NCBI RefSeq assembly: GCF_024599795.1
Contig: NZ_CP102246.1
Span: 2,480,001 to 2,544,000 of the forward strand
Direction: 5' to 3'
Length of the DNA stretch: 64,000 nt
DNA from: Enterobacter cloacae complex sp. R_G8
Lineage (GTDB): Bacteria > Pseudomonadota > Gammaproteobacteria > Enterobacterales > Enterobacteriaceae
Shown: piece by piece, positions 52,737 through 60,157 of the stretch
How positions within the stretch are numbered: position 1 is the first letter of the stretch
Layout: each line of letters begins with the position of its first letter
Position numbers and translations under genes: made by a program
The notes under the pieces: generated by a model
What the model was told of the DNA's origin: nothing
Seen by the model: only the letters and a program-made list of their open reading frames with translations
The model's database searches: none

Positions 52737-54083
52737 TCAGGCACCTGCTTTCTTAAACGTCAGTGGAACGACGGTGTTTGCATCATAACGAGCACGACAT
52801 TCGGCGACATCGCTGGTGCCTGCTTTACAGGAGACTTCCGGCATCGGGTAGCGGGAACCGTCTGTGCAGCGTGCATTACCGCGGCTCTTAATCATCAGCT
52901 CACCGGTGCTGTGCAGGCCGGAGAAGATCTCTACGCGGCAGACAACATTATCGCCATGCACGACACGGGCGAAGCCTTTATTGTTCTGGATCTGATAGCG
53001 CAGTGACGGCGGTTTGCCGGTCACCGGATCTTTTACGTCAAGGATGGCGCGCCACGTGCCGTTCAGGAAACGCGTCGAGCCCGCTTTTACCTGGTTTGCC
53101 TCCATGACCATGGCATCTTTCGGGATCGCGGCAATTACTACCGGAGCAGACGCCGGAGCGGGATCGGGTTCCTTCGCTTTACTCTCTACCACCTCAGCCT
53201 GATGCAGCGGCAGGTTCATCGCCAGCGGCTCAACCGCTTTAATCGGTTTTGGCGCAATTACCACGGGTTGCGGTGCCGGAGTAGCGGCTGGCGCTGGCGC
53301 GATTGATGGCGCCTGTTTTGACCACAGCAGCGGGGCGGCAATGGCGGCAACAATGACCGCGGCAACCGGCAGTGACCACAACGGTAGGCGACGCTTTTTC
53401 ACAATTGGCGCAGGAGCCGGCTCTTCAACAGGTGGCGCAACGACTGGTGCAGGCTCGGGCTCATACAGATCTTCCGGCGTAATGCGCACAACGGTGGCCG
53501 GCGCGATCAGCGGTTCGTCTGCGTGTTCAAAGGTGACGGCCGGGGTCGGTTCTGGCTCTGGTTCAGGATCCTCTATCACCACCGGCGCAGGCTCAGGGAT
53601 CAGCGATTCGCGCAGGCAGTCGAGTACATCATCGCGTGCATTTTCATTCAGGTTTACAAACCCCCAGAACGCAATGACCGGTTTACCGTCAACCAGATAG
53701 AGGAAGTTTTCGCCCGGGAACTGGAAGGCTTTCGACAGCAAGGAGCCGAAGAGCTGTTGTGCGGTTTTAGGCGACTGGAGGCATTTCTTACTCAGCGATT
53801 CGACGCTGGCAAGGGTGTTTTCCAGATAGCGCAGGGCGCGAAAACGGTCATCTTCATTGGCCGTTTTCCAGCTGGTGACGCTACCTTCCACCGGGGAGTA
53901 CCAGTCCACGCGGTCAGCGCCGTCGTTGACCTGTGGAATAGCCAGACAGTCAACAATGGCCTGCTGTTTGCGCAACCGGAGTGCTTCACGTATTTGCAAC
54001 GCTGATTCAAAAACGGCTTGTCCGCCGCCGCCAACGGCCTGAAAATCATCCAGATTACCGCTGCGTAAAAGAGTTTTTGCCAC
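52737..54083 (-). CDS. srfA: SrfA, membrane-anchored component of the srfABC operon
   Basis: 448 residues. An N-terminal cytoplasmic domain (1-165) is followed by a Pro/Glu-rich linker (about 163-230), a basic patch KKRR, one membrane helix (about 233-254) and a C-terminal periplasmic domain with four Cys (NNVVCRVEIF, RCTDG, EVSCKAG, AECRARY). This looks like a signal-transmitting single-pass protein. It is the first gene of srfA-B-C, with stop/start overlap or 4-base spacing to srfB. Confidence 0.88.
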   Translation of the reverse strand: MAKTLLRSGNLDDFQAVGGGGQAVFESALQIREALRLRKQQAIVDCLAIPQVNDGADRVDWYSPVEGSVTSWKTANEDDRFRALRYLENTLASVESLSKKCLQSPKTAQQLFGSLLSKAFQFPGENFLYLVDGKPVIAFWGFVNLNENARDDVLDCLRESLIPEPAPVVIEDPEPEPEPTPAVTFEHADEPLIAPATVVRITPEDLYEPEPAPVVAPPVEEPAPAPIVKKRRLPLWSLPVAAVIVAAIAAPLLWSKQAPSIAPAPAATPAPQPVVIAPKPIKAVEPLAMNLPLHQAEVVESKAKEPDPAPASAPVVIAAIPKDAMVMEANQVKAGSTRFLNGTWRAILDVKDPVTGKPPSLRYQIQNNKGFARVVHGDNVVCRVEIFSGLHSTGELMIKSRGNARCTDGSRYPMPEVSCKAGTSDVAECRARYDANTVVPLTFKKAGA

Positions 54084-54366
54084 GATTTGATCCCATATAC
54101 TTCTTCACCCCGTTACTTTAACGAAACCAGGAAGCAAGCAAACGGAGGAAGAGACGCTAAAAGCGCCGATTTCTTGTGGCATAGAAAGTGACGGTTGTGC
54201 TTGACGGATAATGGACCTTAAGACAAATCACCTTTTTCGGCACTGGTGGTAAAACCAGCGAAAAACGCGGCTTTAGAATAACCTGATAGTGTTTCGTTAT
54301 TTGCCAGCGTATAGCGGCTGTGCTGTTATTACTGTCCTATATAATAAAACTGTCAGGGTTATAACC
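54084..54366. other. Divergent intergenic region srfA / DppA-like gene
   Basis: 283 bases that must contain promoters for srfABC and the binding-protein gene. A longer in-frame start for the latter exists at 54289 but would precede the signal peptide. No operator recognised. Confidence 0.45.
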
Positions 54367-55965
54367 ATGTCTACAGGGAAAACACTGCTCGCCCTTGCGC
54401 TGAGCGCTATTTTACCAGCCGGTGCCGCATGGGCGGCAAACAACGACACCCTTATTTACTGTTCTGAAGCGTCCCCCGAGTCGTTCAACCCGCAAATTGC
54501 CAGCTCAGGCCCGTCATTCGTCGCCAGCTCTCAGGTACTCTATAACCGACTGATCAATTTCGACCCGGTAAAAAACACCCCGGTTCCGTCTCTGGCGGAA
54601 TCCTGGACGATTTCACCGGACGGCAAGACCTATACCTTTACGCTGCGTAAAGGGGTGAAATTCAATAGCAATAAATACTTCAAACCGACGCGCGACTTTA
54701 ATGCCGATGACGTTATTTTCTCGGTCATGCGTCAGAAAGACCCTAAACACCCGTATCACACTGTGTCGCAGGGCAATTACGAATACTTTAACGACGTCGG
54801 CCTCGATAAGCTGATCCAGGACGTTAAAAAGGTCGATGATTATCATGTTCAGTTCACCCTCAGTGAACCGAACGCCGCTTTCCTGGCCGACTGGGGGATG
54901 GATTTTGCCTCCATTTTGTCTGCCGAATACGCGGATGCGATGCTGAAAAAAGGAACCCCTGAGAACGTCGACACCTGGCCGATCGGTACCGGCCCCTATG
55001 TACTCCAGCAGTACAAAGTGGATTCTCTCATCCGCTATGTGGCTAACCCGAACTACTGGGAAGGCCCGGTCCCGACCAAACACCTGATCTTCTCCATCAC
55101 GCCAAATGTGGAGACCCGTCTGGCGAAACTGCAAACCAACGAGTGCCAGATCATTCCTGCGCCATCACCGGTGCAGTTTGACGTCATTAAGAACAACAAA
55201 GACCTGACGCTGCACTCCGTGGATGCGCTGAACGTGGGGTATCTGGCGTTCAATACCGAGAAAAAGCCGTTTGATAACGTGCTGGTGCGCCAGGCGCTGA
55301 ACTACGCCACCGACAAAAAGGCCATCGTTAACGCCGTCTTTATGGGCTCCGGTACGGTCGCGAAATCCCCAATTCCGCCAAATATGATGGGCTTTAATAA
55401 AGATCTGCAGGATTACCGCTACGATCCGGAAAAAGCGAAAGCCCTGCTGAAACAGGCCGGACTGGAGAAGGGCGCGGAGGTCACGCTGTGGTCAATGCCG
55501 GTGCAGCGCCCGTACAACCCGAACTCCCGCCGTATTGCTGAGATGATCCAGAGCGACTGGGCAAAAGTGGGCGTGAAGGCCAAAATTGTCTCTTACGAGT
55601 GGGGGGAGTATCTTTCCGGGATGCGTAAAGGCGAGCATGACTCCGCGCTGTTCGGCTGGATGTCGGATAACGGCGATCCGGATAACTTTGCCGATGTGCT
55701 GCTGGGCTGCAATAGCATCAAAACCGGCTCCAACGCGGCACGCTGGTGTAATAAGGATTATGATGCCCTGGTGCAGAAAGCCAAACTGACCAGCAACCCG
55801 GCCGATCGTGCGAAGCTGTATAGCCAGGCGCAGGAGATTTTCTACCAGCAGGCGCCGTGGATTGCGCTGGCAAACGGCAAAACGTTCTATGCCACCCGCA
55901 GCAACGTCACGGGTTACAGCGTGAGCCTGATGGGCAGTGATTTCTCAAAAGCGAAGTTGAACTGA
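54367..55965 (+). CDS. Orphan peptide ABC transporter binding protein (DppA-like, SBP family 5)
   Basis: 532 residues from ATG 54367 (MSTGKTLLALALSAILPAGA), beginning with a signal peptide that ends AWAANND. It resembles E. coli DppA closely (LIYCSEASPESFNPQ; PIGTGPYVLQQYK; FSITPNVETRLAKLQTNECQ; QRPYNPNSRRIAEMIQ) yet differs at many sites. Family 5 proteins bind peptides, heme or nickel. There are no permease or ATPase genes beside it, so it probably feeds a transporter encoded elsewhere, such as DppBCDF. Confidence 0.92.
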   Translation: MSTGKTLLALALSAILPAGAAWAANNDTLIYCSEASPESFNPQIASSGPSFVASSQVLYNRLINFDPVKNTPVPSLAESWTISPDGKTYTFTLRKGVKFNSNKYFKPTRDFNADDVIFSVMRQKDPKHPYHTVSQGNYEYFNDVGLDKLIQDVKKVDDYHVQFTLSEPNAAFLADWGMDFASILSAEYADAMLKKGTPENVDTWPIGTGPYVLQQYKVDSLIRYVANPNYWEGPVPTKHLIFSITPNVETRLAKLQTNECQIIPAPSPVQFDVIKNNKDLTLHSVDALNVGYLAFNTEKKPFDNVLVRQALNYATDKKAIVNAVFMGSGTVAKSPIPPNMMGFNKDLQDYRYDPEKAKALLKQAGLEKGAEVTLWSMPVQRPYNPNSRRIAEMIQSDWAKVGVKAKIVSYEWGEYLSGMRKGEHDSALFGWMSDNGDPDNFADVLLGCNSIKTGSNAARWCNKDYDALVQKAKLTSNPADRAKLYSQAQEIFYQQAPWIALANGKTFYATRSNVTGYSVSLMGSDFSKAKLN

Positions 55966-55970
55966 TCGTG

Positions 55971-56045
55971 TGCCCGGTGGCGCTGCGCTTACCGGGCCTA
56001 CAGTACCCCAGGTAGGCCGGGTAAGGCGTAGCCGCCACCCGGCAA
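55971..56045. repeat. BIME: two inverted REP units
   Basis: TGCCCGGTGGCGCTGCGC... (REP 1) and ...GGCGTAGCCGCCACCCGGCA (REP 2) face each other around CAGTACCCCAG, between the binding-protein gene and ydcY. Confidence 0.9.
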
Positions 56046-56061
56046 CTGACAAGGAGTGACA

Positions 56062-56295
56062 ATGTCACATTTAAACGAAGTTATTACCCGTGTGGATGCC
56101 GCGATTAAAGAGGGTGTGATAACCCACATGAACGAACTGCTTATTGAACTGAGCGATGACGCTGAGCTGAGCCGGGAAGAACGCTATACCCAGCAGCAGC
56201 GCCTGCGTACTGCGATTTCACACCACGGTAAGGAGCATAAAGACGAGATGGACGCGCGCCACGAACAGCTGACTAAAGGTGGCACGATCCTGTAG
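56062..56295 (+). CDS. ydcY: YdcY, DUF2526 family protein
   Basis: 77 residues from ATG 56062 (MSHLNEVITRVDAAIKEGV), preferred to ATG 56056 because it matches E. coli YdcY and the AAGGAG site is eight bases away. Acidic and helical, ending HEQLTKGGTIL. Function unknown. Confidence 0.92.
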   Translation: MSHLNEVITRVDAAIKEGVITHMNELLIELSDDAELSREERYTQQQRLRTAISHHGKEHKDEMDARHEQLTKGGTIL

Positions 56296-56298
56296 CGG

Positions 56299-56748
56299 TT
56301 AAAACTGACGTCGGGCCACCAGCCACGCGCCCACCACCAGCATCACTGCACCGCACACCGGGCCGATCAGCGCACGCAGCGGGATGCCATGGCTTTTCAG
56401 CACGTCCATTATCAGTCCGCCGATCAGCTGGCTTGCCACCAGCACCGCAATAGTCGTCGCCGCACCAACGTTCTGGTAACCGCTGATACTGGCAAAGACA
56501 AAAAAGGAGCCCAACAGTCCCGGGATCAACGTCCACCAGCGGACCGTTGACGCCAGCTCGCTAAACCCCGCAAGACCCTGTTTGAACAGCAGAATGCTGA
56601 CAAACAGCACTATACCAACCAGTGAGTTCAGCAGCATGGCGATAAGTATGGTGGAGGAGGACTGGGTGATGCGCACCATCAGGGTATTTTGCACCACCAG
56701 ACCAATGCCCGCCGCCACCAGAAAAGCCAGCGTCAGTGATTGATTCAT
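56299..56748 (-). CDS. ydcZ: YdcZ, DMT-superfamily membrane protein
   Basis: 149 residues with five hydrophobic segments, the half-size EamA-like transporter group of the drug/metabolite superfamily (DUF606 type). Motifs: AGIGLVVQNTLMVRI and GLLGSFFVFASISGYQNVGAA. Substrate unknown. It starts within the stop of mnaT (4-base overlap), so they are cotranscribed. Confidence 0.9.
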   Translation of the reverse strand: MNQSLTLAFLVAAGIGLVVQNTLMVRITQSSSTILIAMLLNSLVGIVLFVSILLFKQGLAGFSELASTVRWWTLIPGLLGSFFVFASISGYQNVGAATTIAVLVASQLIGGLIMDVLKSHGIPLRALIGPVCGAVMLVVGAWLVARRQF

Positions 56749-57263
56749 TTAATCGCGTCCGGATCGCTGCGCTCATCAAGCTGCAGCTGCATAAAGGTTA
56801 TGTCCAGCCAGCGGCCAAATTTGGTGCCCACCTGCGGCATTTGACCTGTCGTCACAAAGCCAAGCGTCTGATGAAGATGAATAGAGGCGTGGTTCTGCGC
56901 TTCAATCCCCGCCACCATCACATGCTTGCCGATGTCACGGGCTTCGACAATCAACGCCTTCATCAGCGTGCGGCCAATGCCTTTGCCCTGGTGATCCGGA
57001 TGGACATACACCGAGTGCTCGACCGTATGACGAAATCCGTCAAAGGCGCGCCAGTCACCGAAGGAGGCGTATCCGGTGATAATGCCATTCTCTTCGCTTA
57101 CCAGCACCGGATAACCTGCGAGGGTGCGGGCCTCAAACCATGCGATACGGTTATCGGTATCGACCGTGGTATCGTTCCAGATCGCGGCGGTGTGCAGCAC
57201 CGCGTGGTTGTAAATTTCACCAATAGCGGCGCAGTCTTCTTTGCAGGCATGACGAACGATCAT
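56745..57263 (-). CDS. mnaT: L-methionine sulfoximine/sulfone N-acetyltransferase MnaT
   Basis: 172 residues of the GNAT family, nearly identical to E. coli MnaT (YncA). Acetyl-CoA-binding motif A is VHPDHQGKGIGRTLM, with HSVYVHP before it. E. coli MnaT acetylates L-methionine sulfoximine and sulfone and has reported N-terminal phenylalanine-related activity. Confidence 0.94.
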   Translation of the reverse strand: MIVRHACKEDCAAIGEIYNHAVLHTAAIWNDTTVDTDNRIAWFEARTLAGYPVLVSEENGIITGYASFGDWRAFDGFRHTVEHSVYVHPDHQGKGIGRTLMKALIVEARDIGKHVMVAGIEAQNHASIHLHQTLGFVTTGQMPQVGTKFGRWLDITFMQLQLDERSDPDAIK

Positions 57264-57413
57264 GATGGAACCCCTGAATGTGTTGTTTACTATGTTATTA
57301 CGTTATTACTACGATATTACACAACTGCTGTGGCAGATGGCTACGACATAACCCATATTTTTTTGTTATCAAAACCCCATTGAAATGCCTTTCATACACT
57401 ATAGTATGACGTC

Positions 57414-57989
57414 ATGAACACCATAACAGACACGATGAATCAACGGATTAGCGCAAGAATTCGCCTTGAGCGCGAATCGCGCGGTTGGTCGCTGAGCGAA
57501 CTGGCCGAACGGGCAGGCGTCTCGCGGGCCATGATCCACAAAATTGAGCGTGGGGACAGTAGCCCGACGGCAACCCTGCTTGCACGCTTGTCCGGCGCGT
57601 TCGGCATCAGCATGTCAACCTTGATAGCCAGAGCGGAGATGCAGGAGGGAAAACTGCTGCGTCTTGCGAACCAGCCCGTCTGGCGCGATCCGCAGACCCA
57701 CTATCTCCGCCGCCATGTCTCACCGCGTACGGATCTGCCTATCGACCTTGTGCAGGTTGAGCTGCCTGCGGGGAGCGATGTGCCTATGCCCGCATCGTCC
57801 TATGCGCTGGCCCGCCAGCTGATCTGGCTGCAGTCCGGGGAGCTGATCTTTCAGGAAGGCGACACCCGCCACGAAATGCAGGCCGGGGATTGTCTGGAGC
57901 TCGGGCCGCCCAATGACTGTCGGTTCATTAACGAAACCAATGAACCCTGCATCTATCTGGTGGTTCGGCTTAACCAGTCTGGCTCGTAA
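57414..57989 (+). CDS. XRE-family HTH regulator with C-terminal cupin sensor domain
   Basis: 191 residues from ATG 57414; ATG 57435 is an alternative. The N-terminal helix-turn-helix (WSLSELAERAGVSRAMIHKIERGDSSPT, residues 25-52) and a cupin beta-barrel (YALARQLIWLQSGELIFQEG ... DCLELGPPNDCRF) are clear. Such regulators bind a small ligand in the cupin. It is divergent from mnaT, with a 150-base spacer, and upstream of curA, so it may regulate mnaT-ydcZ and itself. It is not the E. coli SutR (YdcN) sequence. Confidence 0.88.
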   Translation: MNTITDTMNQRISARIRLERESRGWSLSELAERAGVSRAMIHKIERGDSSPTATLLARLSGAFGISMSTLIARAEMQEGKLLRLANQPVWRDPQTHYLRRHVSPRTDLPIDLVQVELPAGSDVPMPASSYALARQLIWLQSGELIFQEGDTRHEMQAGDCLELGPPNDCRFINETNEPCIYLVVRLNQSGS

Positions 57990-58054
57990 TGTTAAGGCGC
58001 TCAGGCGGATCATGAGCCAGGATCAATGGACATCTGTACCATAAGGAGTCTCTG

Positions 58055-59095
58055 ATGAATCAATCTGTTTCGCAAAATCGTCGCTGGGTACTGGCTTCGC
58101 GTCCACACGGCGCGCCGGTCGCGGATAATTTTCGTCTCGAAGAGCAGCCGGTTCCGGTACCGGCGGCAGGACACGTTCTGCTGCGTACGATCTGGCTTTC
58201 GCTTGACCCGTACATGCGCGGCCGCATGAGCGATGCGCCATCCTATTCACCACCGGTTGAGATTGGTGCGGTGATGGTCGGCGGAACGGTCAGCCGCGTT
58301 GAGCAGTCCAGTCATCCGGATTTTAAAGCAGGGGAATGGGTGCTGGGATACAGCGGCTGGCAGGAGTACGACCTTTCTGACGGCAGTGGTCTGGTCAAAC
58401 TGGGCGAAAATCCCTCCCATCCTTCCTGGGCGCTGGGTATTCTCGGGATGCCGGGCTTCACCGCCTATATGGGGCTGCTGGATATTGGTCAACCGAAAGC
58501 GGGTGAAACGCTGGTGGTGGCAGCGGCAACGGGCCCCGTTGGTGCAACGGTCGGGCAAATCGGTAAAATCAAAGGCTGTCGGGTCATCGGTGTTGCCGGT
58601 GGCGCAGAAAAATGCCGTCATGCTGTTGAGGTGCTGGGCTTTGACCAGTGTCTGGATCATCATGCCGATGATTTTGCCACGCAGCTTCAGAACGCCTGCC
58701 CGAATGGTATCGATGTCTATTATGAAAACGTTGGCGGTAAGGTCTTTGACGCCGTGCTCCCGCTGCTTAATACCTCCGCGCGGGTGCCGGTATGTGGTCT
58801 GGTGAGCGGCTACAATGCGACCGGTCTGCCTGAGGGGCCGGATCGCTTGCCGCTGTTAATGGGGACCATCCTGAAAAAACGCATTCGTATGCAGGGTTTT
58901 ATCATCGGCCAGGATTACGGGCACCGCATCAAGGAGTTCCAGCAAGAGATGGGGCGCTGGGTGCAGGAGGGTAAAATCCACTATCGCGAGCAGGTGATCG
59001 ACGGGCTGGAGAACGCCCCGGAGGCGCTGATCGGTCTTCTTGAAGGCAAAAACTTCGGCAAAGTCGTGATTCGCGTCGCGGCAGACAATAAATAA
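58055..59095 (+). CDS. curA: NADPH-dependent curcumin/alkenal reductase CurA (YncB)
   Basis: 346 residues, with AAGGAG upstream. Medium-chain dehydrogenase family without zinc ligands. The nucleotide-binding motif is AAATGPVGATVGQIGKI, and the family phrase WLSLDPYMRGRM lies near residue 48. It reduces enone double bonds of substrates including curcumin. E. coli curA is next to mnaT in the same neighbourhood. Confidence 0.93.
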   Translation: MNQSVSQNRRWVLASRPHGAPVADNFRLEEQPVPVPAAGHVLLRTIWLSLDPYMRGRMSDAPSYSPPVEIGAVMVGGTVSRVEQSSHPDFKAGEWVLGYSGWQEYDLSDGSGLVKLGENPSHPSWALGILGMPGFTAYMGLLDIGQPKAGETLVVAAATGPVGATVGQIGKIKGCRVIGVAGGAEKCRHAVEVLGFDQCLDHHADDFATQLQNACPNGIDVYYENVGGKVFDAVLPLLNTSARVPVCGLVSGYNATGLPEGPDRLPLLMGTILKKRIRMQGFIIGQDYGHRIKEFQQEMGRWVQEGKIHYREQVIDGLENAPEALIGLLEGKNFGKVVIRVAADNK

Positions 59096-59103
59096 ACAAC
59101 ATT

Positions 59104-59130
59104 ATGGCGGGGGTTCCCGCCATATTTATT
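59104..59130 (+). terminator. Rho-independent terminator of curA
   Basis: Stem ATGGCGGG/CCCGCCAT with a 4-base loop, followed by ATTTATTT. It lies eight bases after the curA stop. Confidence 0.75.
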
Positions 59131-59350
59131 TGTGAAGATACGATATATTGTCTTTAATTAAACCTACACAGCCTTCGCGCCTTCCACACGGATGAGCCAA
59201 AGAGCGATAAAAACATACGGTTTGTACTTTTTGACGTTTATATGCACTTCCCACCACCAGGCATGACGATACAGGATATATCGGACCAGCGTCGTTTATT
59301 AAAAACTGACGTTAATAAATAGCATTAAGTTTTAGCTACAGGAATTGAAC

Positions 59351-60019
59351 ATGCTTGATTTGGATCATTTAGAAAAAGCGCAGAGAATCAGCCTTACCAT
59401 GCAAGTTGAGATCAGTTTGAAAGGGGCGCTAATTACAGGCTCGCTGAAACCAGGCGCACGACTGATCACCAAAGAAATTGCCGATAAATTAGGGACCAGT
59501 ATCACGCCGGTTCGCGAGGCACTTTTGCGTCTGGTATCGTCAGGGGCGCTGCAGGCCACACCGGCGCAGGCATTTCTGGTGCCAGAGGTGACGCTGGAGC
59601 GCTATAACGAAATTACGGCCATCAGAAAACAGCTAGAGCCGATGGCGGTAGCCGCCGCCTGCCAGCATTTGACGCAGAGCAAGCTGGAGATATTGCGCAC
59701 GTTGTCGGACGATTTTCATGAGGCGATGCGCAACGGGAATGTCCAGAAGGCACTGCATGCTAACCGCGTGTTTCGCTTTACCCTTTATCAGTACGCGGAA
59801 ATGCCGACGCTGAGCGCCTTAATCGAGCAGCTCTGGATCCGCATTGGGCCTTGTATTAACTATCTGCACCAGGAGCTTAACGACATTAAAGCGTCGTCTT
59901 ATCATTACGAGGAGTTACTGTCCGCGCTGGAGAGAGGCGATGTTGAGGGCAGCCAGAAAGCGATTGAAAAACTGATCGATGAAGCTAATTCTCTATTACA
60001 ACGGCAATATTTTAGCTGA
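59351..60019 (+). CDS. mcbR: GntR/FadR-type transcription regulator McbR (YncC)
   Basis: 222 residues from ATG 59351, with AGGA eight bases upstream. N-terminal winged helix with GSLKPGARLITKEIADKLGTSITPVREAL and C-terminal FCD-type helical domain. E. coli McbR represses mcbA and affects biofilm colanic acid and controls yncD/pqqU-adjacent genes. Similarity to E. coli McbR is moderate; the start extends about seven residues differently. Same gene order as E. coli (curA-mcbR-yncD-yncE). Confidence 0.88.
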   Translation: MLDLDHLEKAQRISLTMQVEISLKGALITGSLKPGARLITKEIADKLGTSITPVREALLRLVSSGALQATPAQAFLVPEVTLERYNEITAIRKQLEPMAVAAACQHLTQSKLEILRTLSDDFHEAMRNGNVQKALHANRVFRFTLYQYAEMPTLSALIEQLWIRIGPCINYLHQELNDIKASSYHYEELLSALERGDVEGSQKAIEKLIDEANSLLQRQYFS

Positions 60020-60077
60020 GGAATTATTCAACGGCGGGTCAATATTCTTCATTTGAAATATTCGTTCTATGAATAAA

Positions 60078-60102
60078 TCCTGATGGCATTGCGCCATCAG
60101 GA
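60078..60102. terminator. Hairpin between mcbR and pqqU
   Basis: Perfect 10-bp stem TCCTGATGGC/GCCATCAGGA with a 5-base loop. On the + strand it is followed by TGGTTATTTCGTTTT, a weak T-rich tract; it may end mcbR and/or pqqU transcription. Confidence 0.6.
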
Positions 60103-60157
60103 TGGTTATTTCGTTTTAAAAAATATAAAACTGGGAAATTAAATACCCCTTTTATTT

